Shown here one piece after another: positions 46,138-56,108 of a DNA stretch of 64,000 bases (position 1 is the stretch's first letter; each line of letters starts with the position of its first letter). Below the pieces are notes generated by a model. It saw only the letters and a list, made by a program, of their open reading frames with translations, had not been told where the DNA came from and ran no database searches. Source of the stretch: Ruegeria pomeroyi (lineage in GTDB: Bacteria; Pseudomonadota; Alphaproteobacteria; Rhodobacterales; Rhodobacteraceae); NCBI RefSeq assembly GCF_021405525.1, contig NZ_JAGQAG010000001.1, positions 3,634,001-3,698,000 of the forward strand. Reading direction: 5' to 3'. Both the position numbers and the translations under genes were made by a program.

Positions 46138-47125
46138 ATTCTGGCAGAACGATCCGGCACATCCGGGCTGGCAGTCGCGGCTGCTGGCGCCGCTGGGCGC
46201 GCTCTATGCCCGCGCCACCGCACGGCGACTGGCGGGCGGTGATCCGATCAAGGTGCCAGTACCGGTGATCTGCATCGGCAACCTGAACGCGGGCGGCACC
46301 GGCAAGACCCCCAGCGCGATCTGGGTGGCCGAGCGGCTGCGCGACGCCGGACACGAACCACATGTGGTCACGCGTGGTTATGGCGGCAGGCTGGAAGGCC
46401 CCGTGCAGGTCGATCCACGCCGCCACCGCGCCGAGCAGGTGGGTGACGAGCCCTTGCTGCTGGCGGCCTTTGCCGAGGTCTGGGTGGCCAAGGACCGCGC
46501 CGCAGGCGCCCGCGCGGCGGCAGCGGCGGGGGCCAGCGTGATCATCCTGGATGACGGGTTCCAGAATCCCGCAGTGGCCAAGGATCTCTCGATCGTCGTT
46601 GTGGATGCGGCCCAGGGGTTTGGCAACGGGCGCTGCATTCCCGCCGGCCCCTTGCGGGAACCGGTGGCAACAGGTCTTGCCCGTGCCGAGCTTGTTCTGG
46701 CCCTGGGAGATGCGCAGGCACAGGACCAGTTTCGCGACACCTGGGGCGCCGCGCTGACCGTGCCGCTGATCACTTCCGAGCTGAAGCCGCTGCGCACCGG
46801 GATGGACTGGACCGCGACCCCGGTGCTGGCCTTTGCCGGGATCGGCAACCCGGCCAAGTTCTTTCGCACGCTTCGGGCCGAGGGCGCCGATCTGCGCCGG
46901 GCCGAGGCGCTGGACGATCACCAGCCGCTGACACCGGCCCTGATGACCCGGCTGGAAAACGAAGCGCGGCTTTTGGGCGCCCAGATGGTGACGACCGAGA
47001 AGGATGCCGTGCGGCTGCCACCCGCGTTCCGGTCCAAGGTCATCACCCTGCCGGTGCGGCTGGAGGTCACGGACGAGGACAGATTGCGCGGTATCCTGCT
47101 GGCCGCCGCGCCGCCCCCGCCCTGA
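46124..47125 (+). CDS. lpxK: Tetraacyldisaccharide 4'-kinase LpxK
   Basis: The 333-residue inner-membrane-associated kinase has the P-loop [16 protein letters not shown] (about residues 50-65), SRGYGG-like [29 protein letters not shown] (catalytic Asp region) and the late TTEKDAVRL. It phosphorylates the lipid A precursor at the 4' position. It follows the WaaA-like gene with a 14-bp overlap and converges on the DsbA-like gene 2 bp away. Confidence 0.95.
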   Translation: MRAPEFWQNDPAHPGWQSRLLAPLGALYARATARRLAGGDPIKVPVPVICIGNLNAGGTGKTPSAIWVAERLRDAGHEPHVVTRGYGGRLEGPVQVDPRRHRAEQVGDEPLLLAAFAEVWVAKDRAAGARAAAAAGASVIILDDGFQNPAVAKDLSIVVVDAAQGFGNGRCIPAGPLREPVATGLARAELVLALGDAQAQDQFRDTWGAALTVPLITSELKPLRTGMDWTATPVLAFAGIGNPAKFFRTLRAEGADLRRAEALDDHQPLTPALMTRLENEARLLGAQMVTTEKDAVRLPPAFRSKVITLPVRLEVTDEDRLRGILLAAAPPPP

Positions 47126-47127
47126 GG

Positions 47128-47796
47128 TCAGCTACCCAGTTCGGCCTCGATCAGGGCCTTGAACCCTTCATAAGCCTGGTTCTCGACCTTCTTGCCATTG
47201 ATCATGAAGCTGGGGGTCGAGTTGATCTCGTCCCGGGTCGCGTGCTCCTGATACCAGGCCACCAGCGTCTGTGCCATGGTGGCATCGCCCAGACAAGCCT
47301 CCAGCTTGTCATTCTCGATCCCGGCCAGTCGACCTATCTTGCGCAGCTCCTCGGCGATCTCGGCCGGGCCACCGGCGCGCGACCATTCGGCTTGCCCCTT
47401 GTAGATCAGGTCGGAAATGCCAAAGAACTTCTCGGGGCCCGCACAGCGTGCCACCATCGAGGCCCAAAGACCGTAACGGTCGAAATACACCTCGCGATAG
47501 ACAAAGCGCACCTTGCCGGTGTCGATGAAATCGGCCTTGAGCTGCTTGTAGGGGCCCTGGTGAAACGCCGCGCAATGCGGGCAGGTATACGAGGCATATT
47601 CGATGATTTCGACAGGCGCGTCCTCGGCCCCTTGCACCATCTCGACAATGGTCGAGGTGTCGATTTCGGCCTGCTGCGCCTCGGCACCGCCGATAAACGG
47701 GTTGGCGGGCAGGTTGCCCTGTGACGGCAGGGTCAGCCAGTAGGCCCCCGCCACGACAGCCACACCGGCAAACACCAGGGTTCCCAAACGGTTCAT
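47128..47796 (-). CDS. DsbA/BdbD-like thiol-disulfide oxidoreductase
   Basis: The 222-residue exported thioredoxin-fold protein has an N-terminal signal or anchor (GTLVFAGVAVVAGAYWLTLP) and the active site EYASYTCPHCAAFH. The second conserved part INSTPSFMINGKKVEN holds the cis-Pro. It oxidises or isomerises disulfides in the periplasm. ATG 47796 is chosen for GGAAGGG upstream; a TTG at 47814 overlapping the dciA stop is less likely. Its place after a DUF721 gene and opposite mutY is a conserved alphaproteobacterial arrangement. Confidence 0.9.
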   Translation of the reverse strand: MNRLGTLVFAGVAVVAGAYWLTLPSQGNLPANPFIGGAEAQQAEIDTSTIVEMVQGAEDAPVEIIEYASYTCPHCAAFHQGPYKQLKADFIDTGKVRFVYREVYFDRYGLWASMVARCAGPEKFFGISDLIYKGQAEWSRAGGPAEIAEELRKIGRLAGIENDKLEACLGDATMAQTLVAWYQEHATRDEINSTPSFMINGKKVENQAYEGFKALIEAELGS

Positions 47797-47810
47797 CTTT
47801 CTGCCCTTCC

Positions 47811-48317
47811 TCAAGATTTCTGTCTCGATAAAACGTTCTGCGCCAACCTTTCAAGGGCTGCGCGCAAATCTTCATCTTTGGCGCCATCGGCCACCCGCGC
47901 CGCTTCGGCCACGATCTCGGGGCGCGGGACGCTGGTGGCGGTCTTGGGGCGATGCTCGAATGTGGCCTGACCTTCGGCAAAGCCGACGGGCGCGGTCTGG
48001 GTGATGCGGACCCGGCTGATGGCGTTATAGCCATAGGCGGCGTTCACCCGTTCGCGCAGCTGTTCCTTCTGCATTTCCAGCATCGGTGCCTGGGCCCCGG
48101 TGGTCAGCACCGTCAGCGTCGCGCCAAAGCCACCCTTGCCATAGCCGATGTTGACCGGGCGGGCGATGGCGGCCAGATCCTGTCCGACGATCTCGGCCCA
48201 GTGGGTCAGCACCCGGCCCACGGCAAAGCCGCGTGTTTCGCCAGCGCGGCGAATCTGGTCCCCCAGCACGCTGGCGGTGCGCTTGAAACCACGGGTCGAG
48301 GAACGTCTGCTTGCCAT
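47811..48317 (-). CDS. dciA: DciA/DUF721 family protein
   Basis: The 168-residue protein has the DUF721 core: GFAVGRVLTHWAEIVGQDLAAIARPVNIGYG followed by LTVLTTGAQAPMLEMQKEQLRERVNAAYGYNAISRVRI. This family was identified as DciA, the ancestral bacterial loader of the DnaB helicase, displaced by DnaC in E. coli. The C-terminal 45 residues are a less conserved helical tail. It is divergent from mutY with an 81-bp gap and lies 14 bp upstream of the DsbA-like gene. Confidence 0.87.
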   Translation of the reverse strand: MASRRSSTRGFKRTASVLGDQIRRAGETRGFAVGRVLTHWAEIVGQDLAAIARPVNIGYGKGGFGATLTVLTTGAQAPMLEMQKEQLRERVNAAYGYNAISRVRITQTAPVGFAEGQATFEHRPKTATSVPRPEIVAEAARVADGAKDEDLRAALERLAQNVLSRQKS

Positions 48318-48398
48318 CTGGAATCCGACTCTGTTGCCGCTATTCTAAAGCCCACGCACAGCGGCACCAGTGAAACCGATAGAAGCAAGGGAATTTTC

Positions 48399-49454
48399 GT
48401 GCGCGACCTCCAACACTTTGACGTGAGCGGTGCGCTGCTCGACTGGTACGACCGCCACGCGCGCGAAATGCCGTGGCGGGTGGGGCCAGCGGCGCGCGCG
48501 GCAGGCACGCGCCCCGACCCCTATCGCGTCTGGCTGTCAGAAGTGATGCTGCAACAGACCACCGTGGCGGCAGTGCGCGACTATTTCCACCGCTTCACCA
48601 CCCGCTGGCCAACGGTTGCGGCGCTGGCCGCCGCACCGGACGAGGCGGTAATGGGAGAATGGGCGGGCCTTGGCTATTACGCCCGCGCCCGCAACCTGCT
48701 GAAATGTGCGCGCGCGGTAAGTGAGGAGCACGGCGGCCAGTTCCCCGACAGCTACGAGGGGTTGATCGCCCTGCCCGGCATCGGCCCCTATACCGCCGCT
48801 GCCATCGCCGCCATCGCCTTTGACCGGGCCGAGACGGTGCTGGACGGCAATGTGGAACGGGTGATGGCGCGGCTACACGACGTGCAAGAGCCGCTTCCGG
48901 GCGTGAAGCCGGTGCTGAAGGAGCACGCCGCCGCGATAACCCCGGCCAAGCGGCCCGGCGATCACGCCCAGGCGGTGATGGATCTGGGCGCGACGATCTG
49001 CACCCCGCGCTCGCCCGCCTGCGGTATCTGTCCGCTGCGCCCCCCCTGCCTGGCCCGCCAGCGCGGCACCGCCGCCGACCTGCCCCGCAAAAGCCCCAAA
49101 AAGCCCAAGCCGATCCGCCATGGGCATGTCTATCTGGCGCAGCATTCCGACGGTGGCTGGCTGATGGAGCGTCGCCCGGACAAGGGCCTGTTGGGGGGCA
49201 TGCTGGGCTGGCCCGGCTCGGACTGGTCCGAGGCGCCTGCCCCCTCGCCCCCGTTCGAGGCCCAATGGCGCGAACTGCCCGCAGAGGTGCGCCACACCTT
49301 TACCCATTTCCACCTGATCCTGCGCATTCATACGGCGCCGCTGGAGGTCGACACCGCGCCCGAGGGGCTGGTCATCATCGACAAACACGCCTTTCGCCCA
49401 TCAGACCTGCCCACGGTGATGCGCAAGGCCTTCGACCTCTGGCGCGGCCAATAG
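48399..49454 (+). CDS. mutY: A/G-specific adenine glycosylase MutY
   Basis: The 351-residue protein has an EndoIII-fold N-domain: the catalytic Glu in LSEVMLQQTTV, HhH in LPGIGPYTAAAIA, catalytic Asp in VLDGNVERV and the iron-sulfur cluster motif CTPRSPACGICPLRPPC. A C-terminal NUDIX-like domain follows (about 235-345) that senses 8-oxoG. It removes adenine opposite 8-oxoguanine. The start is GTG 48399 with AAGCAAGGGA upstream; no ATG suits the conserved N-terminus. Confidence 0.93.
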   Translation: MRDLQHFDVSGALLDWYDRHAREMPWRVGPAARAAGTRPDPYRVWLSEVMLQQTTVAAVRDYFHRFTTRWPTVAALAAAPDEAVMGEWAGLGYYARARNLLKCARAVSEEHGGQFPDSYEGLIALPGIGPYTAAAIAAIAFDRAETVLDGNVERVMARLHDVQEPLPGVKPVLKEHAAAITPAKRPGDHAQAVMDLGATICTPRSPACGICPLRPPCLARQRGTAADLPRKSPKKPKPIRHGHVYLAQHSDGGWLMERRPDKGLLGGMLGWPGSDWSEAPAPSPPFEAQWRELPAEVRHTFTHFHLILRIHTAPLEVDTAPEGLVIIDKHAFRPSDLPTVMRKAFDLWRGQ

Positions 49455-49514
49455 CGTCATGGGCAGAACCGGAAAAAACGGTTATGTTTCAGGCATTCGG
49501 ATGTGGAGCCTGCA

Positions 49515-50648
49515 ATGATCCCCACGGAAACCCTGGCCCGTTGGCAAAGCGCTATGCCGTTCTGGCTGTCCTTCCTTCTGATCCCGCTGGTCTGGATCGT
49601 GGCCAGCCAGGGCGGATGGTGGCTGTTGGCGGTCCCGCTTTCGACCTGGTGGGCGTTTGCGGTTTACGATCAGGTAACGGGCCTCAACGAGGAAAACGCC
49701 GACCCCCAGACCGGTGACGAGGCGTTGGGCTGGTACATCCTGCTGCCCAAGCTTTGGGTGCCGCTGCAATTCGTCACGCTTTACGGGCTGATCTGGTACG
49801 CCACCCGCGCCGATCACCTGTCAACCGGTGAAAAGATCGCGCTGTTCTTTGGGGTCGGGGTGATTACCGGGACCATCGGCATCAACTATTCCCACGAATT
49901 GATGCATCAGAAGAACCGGTTCGAGCGCTGGCTGGGCGATATCCTGCTGGCCATGGTGCTTTACTCGCATTTCCGGTCCGAGCACCTTCTGGTGCATCAC
50001 CGCCATGTGGGCACCCCGCGCGACCCTGTCACCGCGCGTTACAACGAAGGGTTCCATCGCTTCTATCCGCGCGTCCTGGTGCAATGCCTGCGCTCGGCCT
50101 TTCGCGCCGAACGCGAGATGCTGGACCGCAAGGACCGGCGCTGGACCGATCCGGCCAATCCGTTCTGGCGCTATTGGGCCTTGCAGGGGTTGATGCTGGC
50201 GCTGGCCGGGCTGCTGGGCGGTTGGGCCGGGATCGGCCTGTTCCTGGTGCAGGCAGGCACCGCGATCTGGCAGTTGGAACTGGTGAACTATGTCGAGCAT
50301 TACGGCCTGACCCGCAAATACCTGGGCGACGGCAAATACGAACATGTGATGCCGCGCCATTCCTGGAACGCGGCGCAAAAGGCCTCGAACTGGCTGCTGA
50401 TCAACCTGCAACGCCATTCGGACCATCACTACAAGCCCGACCGTCGGTTTCCCCTGTTGCAAAACCATACCGAGGCGGATGCGCCGCAGCTGCCCTATGG
50501 CTATCCGGTGATGACGGTGGCGGCGATGATCCCACCGCTCTGGCGGCGAGTGATGAACCCGCGCGTGCGGGCTTGGCGGCACCGGTATTACCCCGAGATC
50601 ACCGACTGGAAGCCCTATAACAAGGCGCTGAACCCGACCCCGCGTTGA
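49515..50648 (+). CDS. alkB: AlkB-type membrane alkane 1-monooxygenase
   Basis: The 377-residue integral membrane non-heme diiron enzyme has the three His boxes, HELMHQ near residue 136, HLLVHHRHVG near 161 and LQRHSDHHYK near 300, plus NYVEHYGLTR near 260. All expected ligand histidines are visible. It has about six membrane helices. It hydroxylates medium-chain n-alkanes at the terminal carbon with rubredoxin as electron donor. No rubredoxin, reductase or regulator is adjacent. ATG 49515 has GGAG 6 nt upstream. It converges on the cyclase gene, 6 bp apart. Confidence 0.9.
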   Translation: MIPTETLARWQSAMPFWLSFLLIPLVWIVASQGGWWLLAVPLSTWWAFAVYDQVTGLNEENADPQTGDEALGWYILLPKLWVPLQFVTLYGLIWYATRADHLSTGEKIALFFGVGVITGTIGINYSHELMHQKNRFERWLGDILLAMVLYSHFRSEHLLVHHRHVGTPRDPVTARYNEGFHRFYPRVLVQCLRSAFRAEREMLDRKDRRWTDPANPFWRYWALQGLMLALAGLLGGWAGIGLFLVQAGTAIWQLELVNYVEHYGLTRKYLGDGKYEHVMPRHSWNAAQKASNWLLINLQRHSDHHYKPDRRFPLLQNHTEADAPQLPYGYPVMTVAAMIPPLWRRVMNPRVRAWRHRYYPEITDWKPYNKALNPTPR

Positions 50649-50654
50649 GTTCTG

Positions 50655-52031
50655 TTACAGAACCCAGACCGCCATCGGATCCGCCATGCCCGGGATCATC
50701 TCGTCCCGGCGTTCGTCGAACCCATCCATCAGGATCGCCCCACCCTCTGCCTCCACCTGGCGGCGCAGATCGTCGCTGATCACAATGCCGGCGTCATAGA
50801 CCCGCGACTGGGCTTCCAGCTTGGCGGCAACGTTCACCGTGTTTCCGATCACGGCGAATTCCAGCCGATTGGCACCGATATCACCCAGAACCGCAGGGCC
50901 GTAATGCACACCGATCCCGGCCCGGATCTCGGGCTCGCCCTGGCGGCGGCGCTCGCGGTTCCAATCACCGATCACCTTGGCCATGGCGCGGGCGCAGGCC
51001 AGCGCGTTGCTGCCATCGGTCTCGCCGGCCACCGGGGTGCCGAATGTCGCCATCAGCCCGTCCCCCAGGTATTTGTCGAGTGTGCCGTTATGGCGGAACA
51101 CTTCACCCTCCATCCGGGCGTGAAAACCACGCAGCACCTCGATCACCTCATAGGGGTCGCGCCCTGCGGCAAAACGGGTAAAGCCGATTATGTCGATGAA
51201 CAAAACGGCGATATCCTGTTGCCGCACCTGTTTCAGCGGCTCGTCATTCTGGCTGAGCGCATCGACCACATTGGGCGAGAAATAGCGCGACAGGTTGGCG
51301 CGTTCGCGTTCCAGCCCGGCATTGGTGGTCAAGAGCCGGTTGAAACGCCGCACAGTCACCCCGAGCGTGACCGCAACGATCAGGAACACCACCACCTCTT
51401 GCACGCGGAGTTGAACCATGAAGCTGTTGGGCTCCATCACTTCGGCCACGTCGGGGAAACCCGCGAATGCCGCCTGCGCGCGGGCGCTTAGCTCGGCAAT
51501 AGGTTCGGACTGCCACCGGGCGACAACCCAGCCAAGCGTCCACAGGATCGCGGTCCATGTGCCGATTGTAATCACCGTACGCCAGGAATAGGCCAGCGTC
51601 CCCGCCGCCAGGATGACAAAGAAGTACTGGAAATTGTCGAACCGGTACTGCATCGCCAGCGGTCGCACGTCGTCGGACAGCGGGTTGGGTATCACCATGC
51701 CCAACGTCATGATCAGCAGATCGGCGAGGATCAGCAAGAGCTCCAGCCGCGATTGCCCGACACGCCCCGCCCGCCGGATGAACCAGCCATTGACAGCGAG
51801 CAGCGCCAGAATGCCGTGGTAATAGATCACGTCCCAATGCGGGTTCACAAAGATGAGCAGCACCGAGATCACTGCCATCGCGACCCAGCGCGCGCGCACC
51901 GCCAGTTCCAGCCCTTCGCGCTTGTGCTTGCTCAGCGCCGCCTGAGTAAACCGGTTGTCGAAATCGAACTCGTCGGGCTGGGTAAAAAAGAACCGCTCAC
52001 GGCGCGGAGGCGCTGCTGTGCTGTCGGTCAT
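50655..52031 (-). CDS. Membrane class III adenylate/guanylate cyclase
   Basis: The 458-residue protein has about six N-terminal membrane helices (residues 45-245) and a cytoplasmic class III cyclase domain (about 270-440). The metal-binding Asp pair lies in VLFIDIIGFTRFA and DKYLGDGLMATFG, and the transition-state Asn in EFAVIGNTVNVAAKLE. A short helical linker, LTTNAGLERERANLSRYFSPNVVDAL, connects the parts, as in other membrane-bound adenylate cyclases. The ATG at 52031 has AAGGAAA upstream. It is monocistronic. The signal sensed by the membrane part is not evident. Confidence 0.9.
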   Translation of the reverse strand: MTDSTAAPPRRERFFFTQPDEFDFDNRFTQAALSKHKREGLELAVRARWVAMAVISVLLIFVNPHWDVIYYHGILALLAVNGWFIRRAGRVGQSRLELLLILADLLIMTLGMVIPNPLSDDVRPLAMQYRFDNFQYFFVILAAGTLAYSWRTVITIGTWTAILWTLGWVVARWQSEPIAELSARAQAAFAGFPDVAEVMEPNSFMVQLRVQEVVVFLIVAVTLGVTVRRFNRLLTTNAGLERERANLSRYFSPNVVDALSQNDEPLKQVRQQDIAVLFIDIIGFTRFAAGRDPYEVIEVLRGFHARMEGEVFRHNGTLDKYLGDGLMATFGTPVAGETDGSNALACARAMAKVIGDWNRERRRQGEPEIRAGIGVHYGPAVLGDIGANRLEFAVIGNTVNVAAKLEAQSRVYDAGIVISDDLRRQVEAEGGAILMDGFDERRDEMIPGMADPMAVWVL

Positions 52032-52099
52032 GGGTAGTTTCCTTCGTTCCTGCCCTATCAGATAGTCACAATAGGCCGGGGCGGGTACCGGGTGCGACA

Positions 52100-52129
52100 A
52101 AGAAAAAACCCCGCCGACATGCGGCGGGG
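52100..52129 (-). terminator. Intrinsic terminator downstream of ccrM
   Basis: CCCCGCCG (52109-52116) and CGGCGGGG (52122-52129) form an 8-bp stem with a 5-nt loop. On the minus strand the stem is followed by six T, then CTTT. It lies 62 bp after the ccrM stop. Confidence 0.85.
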
Positions 52130-52190
52130 CAAGGTGTAGTGCCATGTGTCAGGCCACAGGCACCGGCGGTATTCTTGGGATCTTACGAGG

Positions 52191-53327
<1,137 letters not shown>

Positions 53328-53348
53328 TCATTTGGTTGATGACAGGAT

Positions 53349-53387
53349 GAGTCAAACCGGATTCGCGGTCAATTTCTTTTTTGAATC
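53349..53387. promoter_or_regulatory. Three GANTC methylation sites upstream of ccrM
   Basis: GAGTC at 53349-53353, GATTC at 53360-53364 and GAATC at 53383-53387 lie within 39 bp, 55-93 bp before the ccrM ATG and after the rnhB stop. In Caulobacter, GANTC sites in the ccrM promoter/leader make its transcription depend on methylation state. The cluster is seen directly; the regulatory effect is inferred. Confidence 0.8.
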
Positions 53388-53400
53388 AGCGAGTTACGAT

Positions 53401-54018
53401 TTACTCTTGATACAATATCTTGTGCACTGTCTTGAAAGAACGCCTATGGTGTGGGGTTGCACCAAGATCTTGCAAAGCGGCACGATGCTCTTTTGTCGGG
53501 TATCCGGCGTTGCGTTCCCAACCATAGCCGGGATGCTGTTGCGCCAAATCCACCATCACCCGATCGCGCCATGTTTTTGCCACAATCGAGGCCGCCGCAA
53601 TCGACACCGACCGCCCGTCGCCTTTGATCACCGCCTGCGACGGGATGCTGAGACCGGCGGGAATCAGGTTGCCGTCGATCAGCAGGAAATCGGGTGCGGG
53701 GTCCAGAGCGGCCACAGCACGCTCCATAGCCAGATGCGAGGCGCGCAGGATGTTGAGGGCGTCGATCTCCTCGACGCTGGCTTCGGCGATGCTCACCTGG
53801 GCACTGGCATGCAGGATATCGTACAACCGCTCGCGCCGGGCGGCCGTCAGTTTCTTGGAATCGTTTAGCCCCGCGGGAATGGCCGCAGGGTCCAGCACCA
53901 CCGCCGCTGCAACCACCGGGCCGGCCAATGGGCCGCGCCCAACCTCGTCAACGCCGGCGATACGAATGCGGCCTTGCTCTGTCAGGGCCGCTTCGAGCTG
54001 GTAATCAGGCTGTGTCAT
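53401..54018 (-). CDS. rnhB: Ribonuclease HII
   Basis: The 205-residue enzyme begins its core with [19 protein letters not shown] (catalytic Asp and Glu). It continues with [15 protein letters not shown], the third acidic residue in FLLIDGN and the fourth in [15 protein letters not shown]. It removes RNA primers and misincorporated ribonucleotides from DNA. ATG at 54018. It lies directly upstream of ccrM on the same strand, 106 bp away, a frequent alphaproteobacterial arrangement. Confidence 0.95.
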   Translation of the reverse strand: MTQPDYQLEAALTEQGRIRIAGVDEVGRGPLAGPVVAAAVVLDPAAIPAGLNDSKKLTAARRERLYDILHASAQVSIAEASVEEIDALNILRASHLAMERAVAALDPAPDFLLIDGNLIPAGLSIPSQAVIKGDGRSVSIAAASIVAKTWRDRVMVDLAQQHPGYGWERNAGYPTKEHRAALQDLGATPHHRRSFKTVHKILYQE

Positions 54019-54053
54019 GCCCCTTGGTTGACCTGAATTCACGTCTCGGAACA

Positions 54054-54084
54054 AGCAAAAAGGCAGGGAGCCATGCCCCCTGCC
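54054..54084 (-). terminator. Intrinsic terminator between the 158-residue exported-protein gene and rnhB
   Basis: GGCAGGG (54062-54068) and CCCTGCC (54078-54084) form a 7-bp stem with a 9-nt loop, followed on the minus strand by five T then GCTT. It separates the leftward exported-protein gene from rnhB. Confidence 0.75.
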
Positions 54085-54115
54085 CCACGGCCCCTTACAG
54101 GCCTCCTGCTCGACC

Positions 54116-54592
54116 TCAGTTGGAATAGGCGACGCGATAGCCGAACTGGCGCAGGCAGTTGGGCTCGTAAGCATTGCGGGTCCGCTCGCCATTCCAATAG
54201 GACACCTTGCATTGCTGCGGCAGGCTGTTGGCATGGCCATAATGCCGCGTCAGGCAACGTGCACCCAGCACCGGACCATGACCGCGATAGCCATCCGCCT
54301 CGCGCAAGCAGCGCGACGGCAGGTTATAACGTGCCACATCGGTCGGCAGCGGCTTGGCGCGGCGATGCGGGTCATGCGTCGGATACGGGTTGTGTTGGTT
54401 GCGGGTGGCGTGCTCTTGCTGACGGCGGCGATCCTTCTTCTTGTCATAGTGATGAACGGCGGCACCCAGGATGGCGATGGCCGCCAGACCACCCAGAATG
54501 TCATGTGCATCGGCGGCACGAGCCTGGCTGACAGAGACACCGGTGACGGCGATGGCGGTGGACAGGACAAGGGCGATGAACTTGCGGTGCAT
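54116..54592 (-). CDS. Exported protein of unknown function
   Basis: The 158-residue protein has an N-terminal signal ([23 protein letters not shown], cleavage before ADAH). A short hydrophobic segment ([14 protein letters not shown]) and a basic, His-rich middle part ([18 protein letters not shown]) come next. A C-terminal part holds four Cys, among them SRCLRE, ARCLTR and NCLRQFG; these may form disulfides in the periplasm. I do not recognise a named family. The ATG at 54592 has AAAGGA 8 nt upstream. It is followed by a terminator and is divergent from the next pair of genes. Confidence 0.72.
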   Translation of the reverse strand: MHRKFIALVLSTAIAVTGVSVSQARAADAHDILGGLAAIAILGAAVHHYDKKKDRRRQQEHATRNQHNPYPTHDPHRRAKPLPTDVARYNLPSRCLREADGYRGHGPVLGARCLTRHYGHANSLPQQCKVSYWNGERTRNAYEPNCLRQFGYRVAYSN

Positions 54593-54771
54593 GAGAGGGA
54601 TCCTTTCGGTTGTCTGTTCTCTGGCCCGCATCGTCACGGGCGGTGGTGATGTGCCAAACCTGCGCCCGCCCCGTCCGGACAAGCAATATCGCCCCTCTGT
54701 TATCCGATATCAGCCCCGCTATCGCCCTGCGGTTATTGAATATCCTCGCCTCAGGGCGCAGGATAATGGCC

Positions 54772-55059
54772 ATGAAACAGTTCTCCCAAATCCTGGCCCT
54801 TCTGGCCCTGATCGCGGCCCCCGCCAGCGCCGGCGCCGCGGAATGCTATGCCGATTACAAGGCCAAGCAGGAACAGCCGTTGCGGCTGCATTACGGTGTC
54901 ATGCAGGTCTCCGGCTGTTCCGCCGGACAGGCCGCACCCGAGGTCGCCGCCCGCCTGCAAGCCGCCGGCTGGACCCTGCTCAACGTGCTTTCGGTCTTTG
55001 GACCCGAGGGACTGGACCAGAGGAAGGCCGATGCCGGACCCTATTTTCTCCGTTTCTGA
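54772..55059 (+). CDS. Small exported protein upstream of a membrane regulator
   Basis: The 95-residue protein has a signal peptide (QILALLALIAAPASAGA, cleavage before AECYA) and a mature part of about 72 residues with two Cys (ECYADY and SGCSAG) that could pair. No known domain is recognised. ATG 54772 is preferred because AGGA lies 8 nt upstream; ATG 54766 is too close to it. The 3' end overlaps the next gene by 29 bp, so the two are very likely co-translated and may act together. Confidence 0.68.
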   Translation: MKQFSQILALLALIAAPASAGAAECYADYKAKQEQPLRLHYGVMQVSGCSAGQAAPEVAARLQAAGWTLLNVLSVFGPEGLDQRKADAGPYFLRF

Positions 55060-55732
55060 GGCACGCCGGTCAGGTACCCGGCTGATCGGGTTCGGCATCG
55101 GCGCCATCGTCGTCATCCTGGCGACGGCGGCCACCTTTCTGCTGCTGACCCTGCCCGACGCCAACGCGTTCAACGCGCGGGTCGAGCGGGTTTTCATCGA
55201 AAACGATCTGACCACCCAGGCCGAGATCCGGCTGCTGGAAATCCTGGCCCAATCGGGCACCGCCTTTGCCGACACCCTGTCGAGCTATCGCATGGTAATT
55301 TTCGTGCTGCTGGTCTTTGCCAGTGCCATGATGATCGCAGCACTGGCCTTTCTGGCGATGCTGGTGCTGCTCAACCGTCGCATGGCCCAGATCGAGCGCA
55401 CCGGCATTCAGGTGACCTCGCTGCTGATCAGCCGTGAAGAGAATACCGTCTACCTCAACAACATGGAGTTCCAGCTGACCCCCGCCGCCATCGAGACCCT
55501 CGCCGTGCTGGCCGAGGCGCGGATGGATGACGAGGTGCTATCGGGGTCGCAGATCGAATCCGTGATCTCGGGCCGGGCTGCCGCCGATTGTGACGAGGCC
55601 GCTGGGGCCACCCGGATCAAGCGGCTGCGCGACACGCTGGGCAACCAGATGATCAGCGCCCTGCTGGTCAAGAACATCGCCAAACGCGGTTATATGCTGG
55701 CGATCGAGAAAAGCGTGATCCAGATGGTCTGA
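55031..55732 (+). CDS. Membrane-tethered winged-helix regulator
   Basis: The 233-residue protein starts with a basic cytoplasmic stretch and a first membrane helix (about residues 18-41). A periplasmic loop of about 45 residues, a second helix (about 87-112) and a cytoplasmic C-terminal domain (about 120-233) follow. That last domain reads as an OmpR-type winged helix: FQLTPAAIETLAVLAE, LSGSQIESVISG, GATRIKRLRDTLG (recognition helix) and VKNIAKRGYMLAIE (wing). AGGA lies 6 nt before the ATG. The layout recalls ToxR/CadC but with the DNA-binding domain last. Target genes are unknown. Confidence 0.75.
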   Translation: MPDPIFSVSEARRSGTRLIGFGIGAIVVILATAATFLLLTLPDANAFNARVERVFIENDLTTQAEIRLLEILAQSGTAFADTLSSYRMVIFVLLVFASAMMIAALAFLAMLVLLNRRMAQIERTGIQVTSLLISREENTVYLNNMEFQLTPAAIETLAVLAEARMDDEVLSGSQIESVISGRAAADCDEAAGATRIKRLRDTLGNQMISALLVKNIAKRGYMLAIEKSVIQMV

Positions 55733-55736
55733 TGCA

Positions 55737-56015
55737 TCAGTGATTGGGCGACTCGCGTCCCGGCGCGGGTCGCGACTGCGCTTGCGCGGGCGGCCAGGCC
55801 GGGCAGGCGCAGGTGGCGCGATTGTCGATAATCAGCTCATCCCGGATATGCGGGCATGTCGGCGGCGGCCCCGAGACCCAGGCAGGACGGTTGGTCGCCT
55901 GACAGACGGCGATACAGATGCATTGATCGCGCGTCGGCTGGGGTATCCGGCTGTGCTGCGCCTCTAGCGGTGCAATTGGGGCAATGACAAGAGCTGTCAT
56001 CAGAAGAGATCGCAT
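55737..56015 (-). CDS. Small Cys-rich exported protein
   Basis: The 92-residue protein has a short signal peptide (MRSLLMTALVIAPIAPLEA, then QHSR) and six Cys arranged as CICIAVC, TCPH and CAC in the mature part. This suggests disulfides or metal binding in the periplasm. It has GAGGCAG before the ATG and is convergent with the membrane regulator gene, 4 bp apart. No family recognised; the reading frame is clean, but protein evidence is lacking. Confidence 0.55.
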   Translation of the reverse strand: MRSLLMTALVIAPIAPLEAQHSRIPQPTRDQCICIAVCQATNRPAWVSGPPPTCPHIRDELIIDNRATCACPAWPPAQAQSRPAPGRESPNH

Positions 56016-56108
56016 CAGCTGCCTCACCGATAATTTCAGTTTCGTGCCCTTGGCATTCACCCCCCCTGCCCCCATCCTATGACCTGACGGGCAAAAAGGA
56101 GGTTGTCG

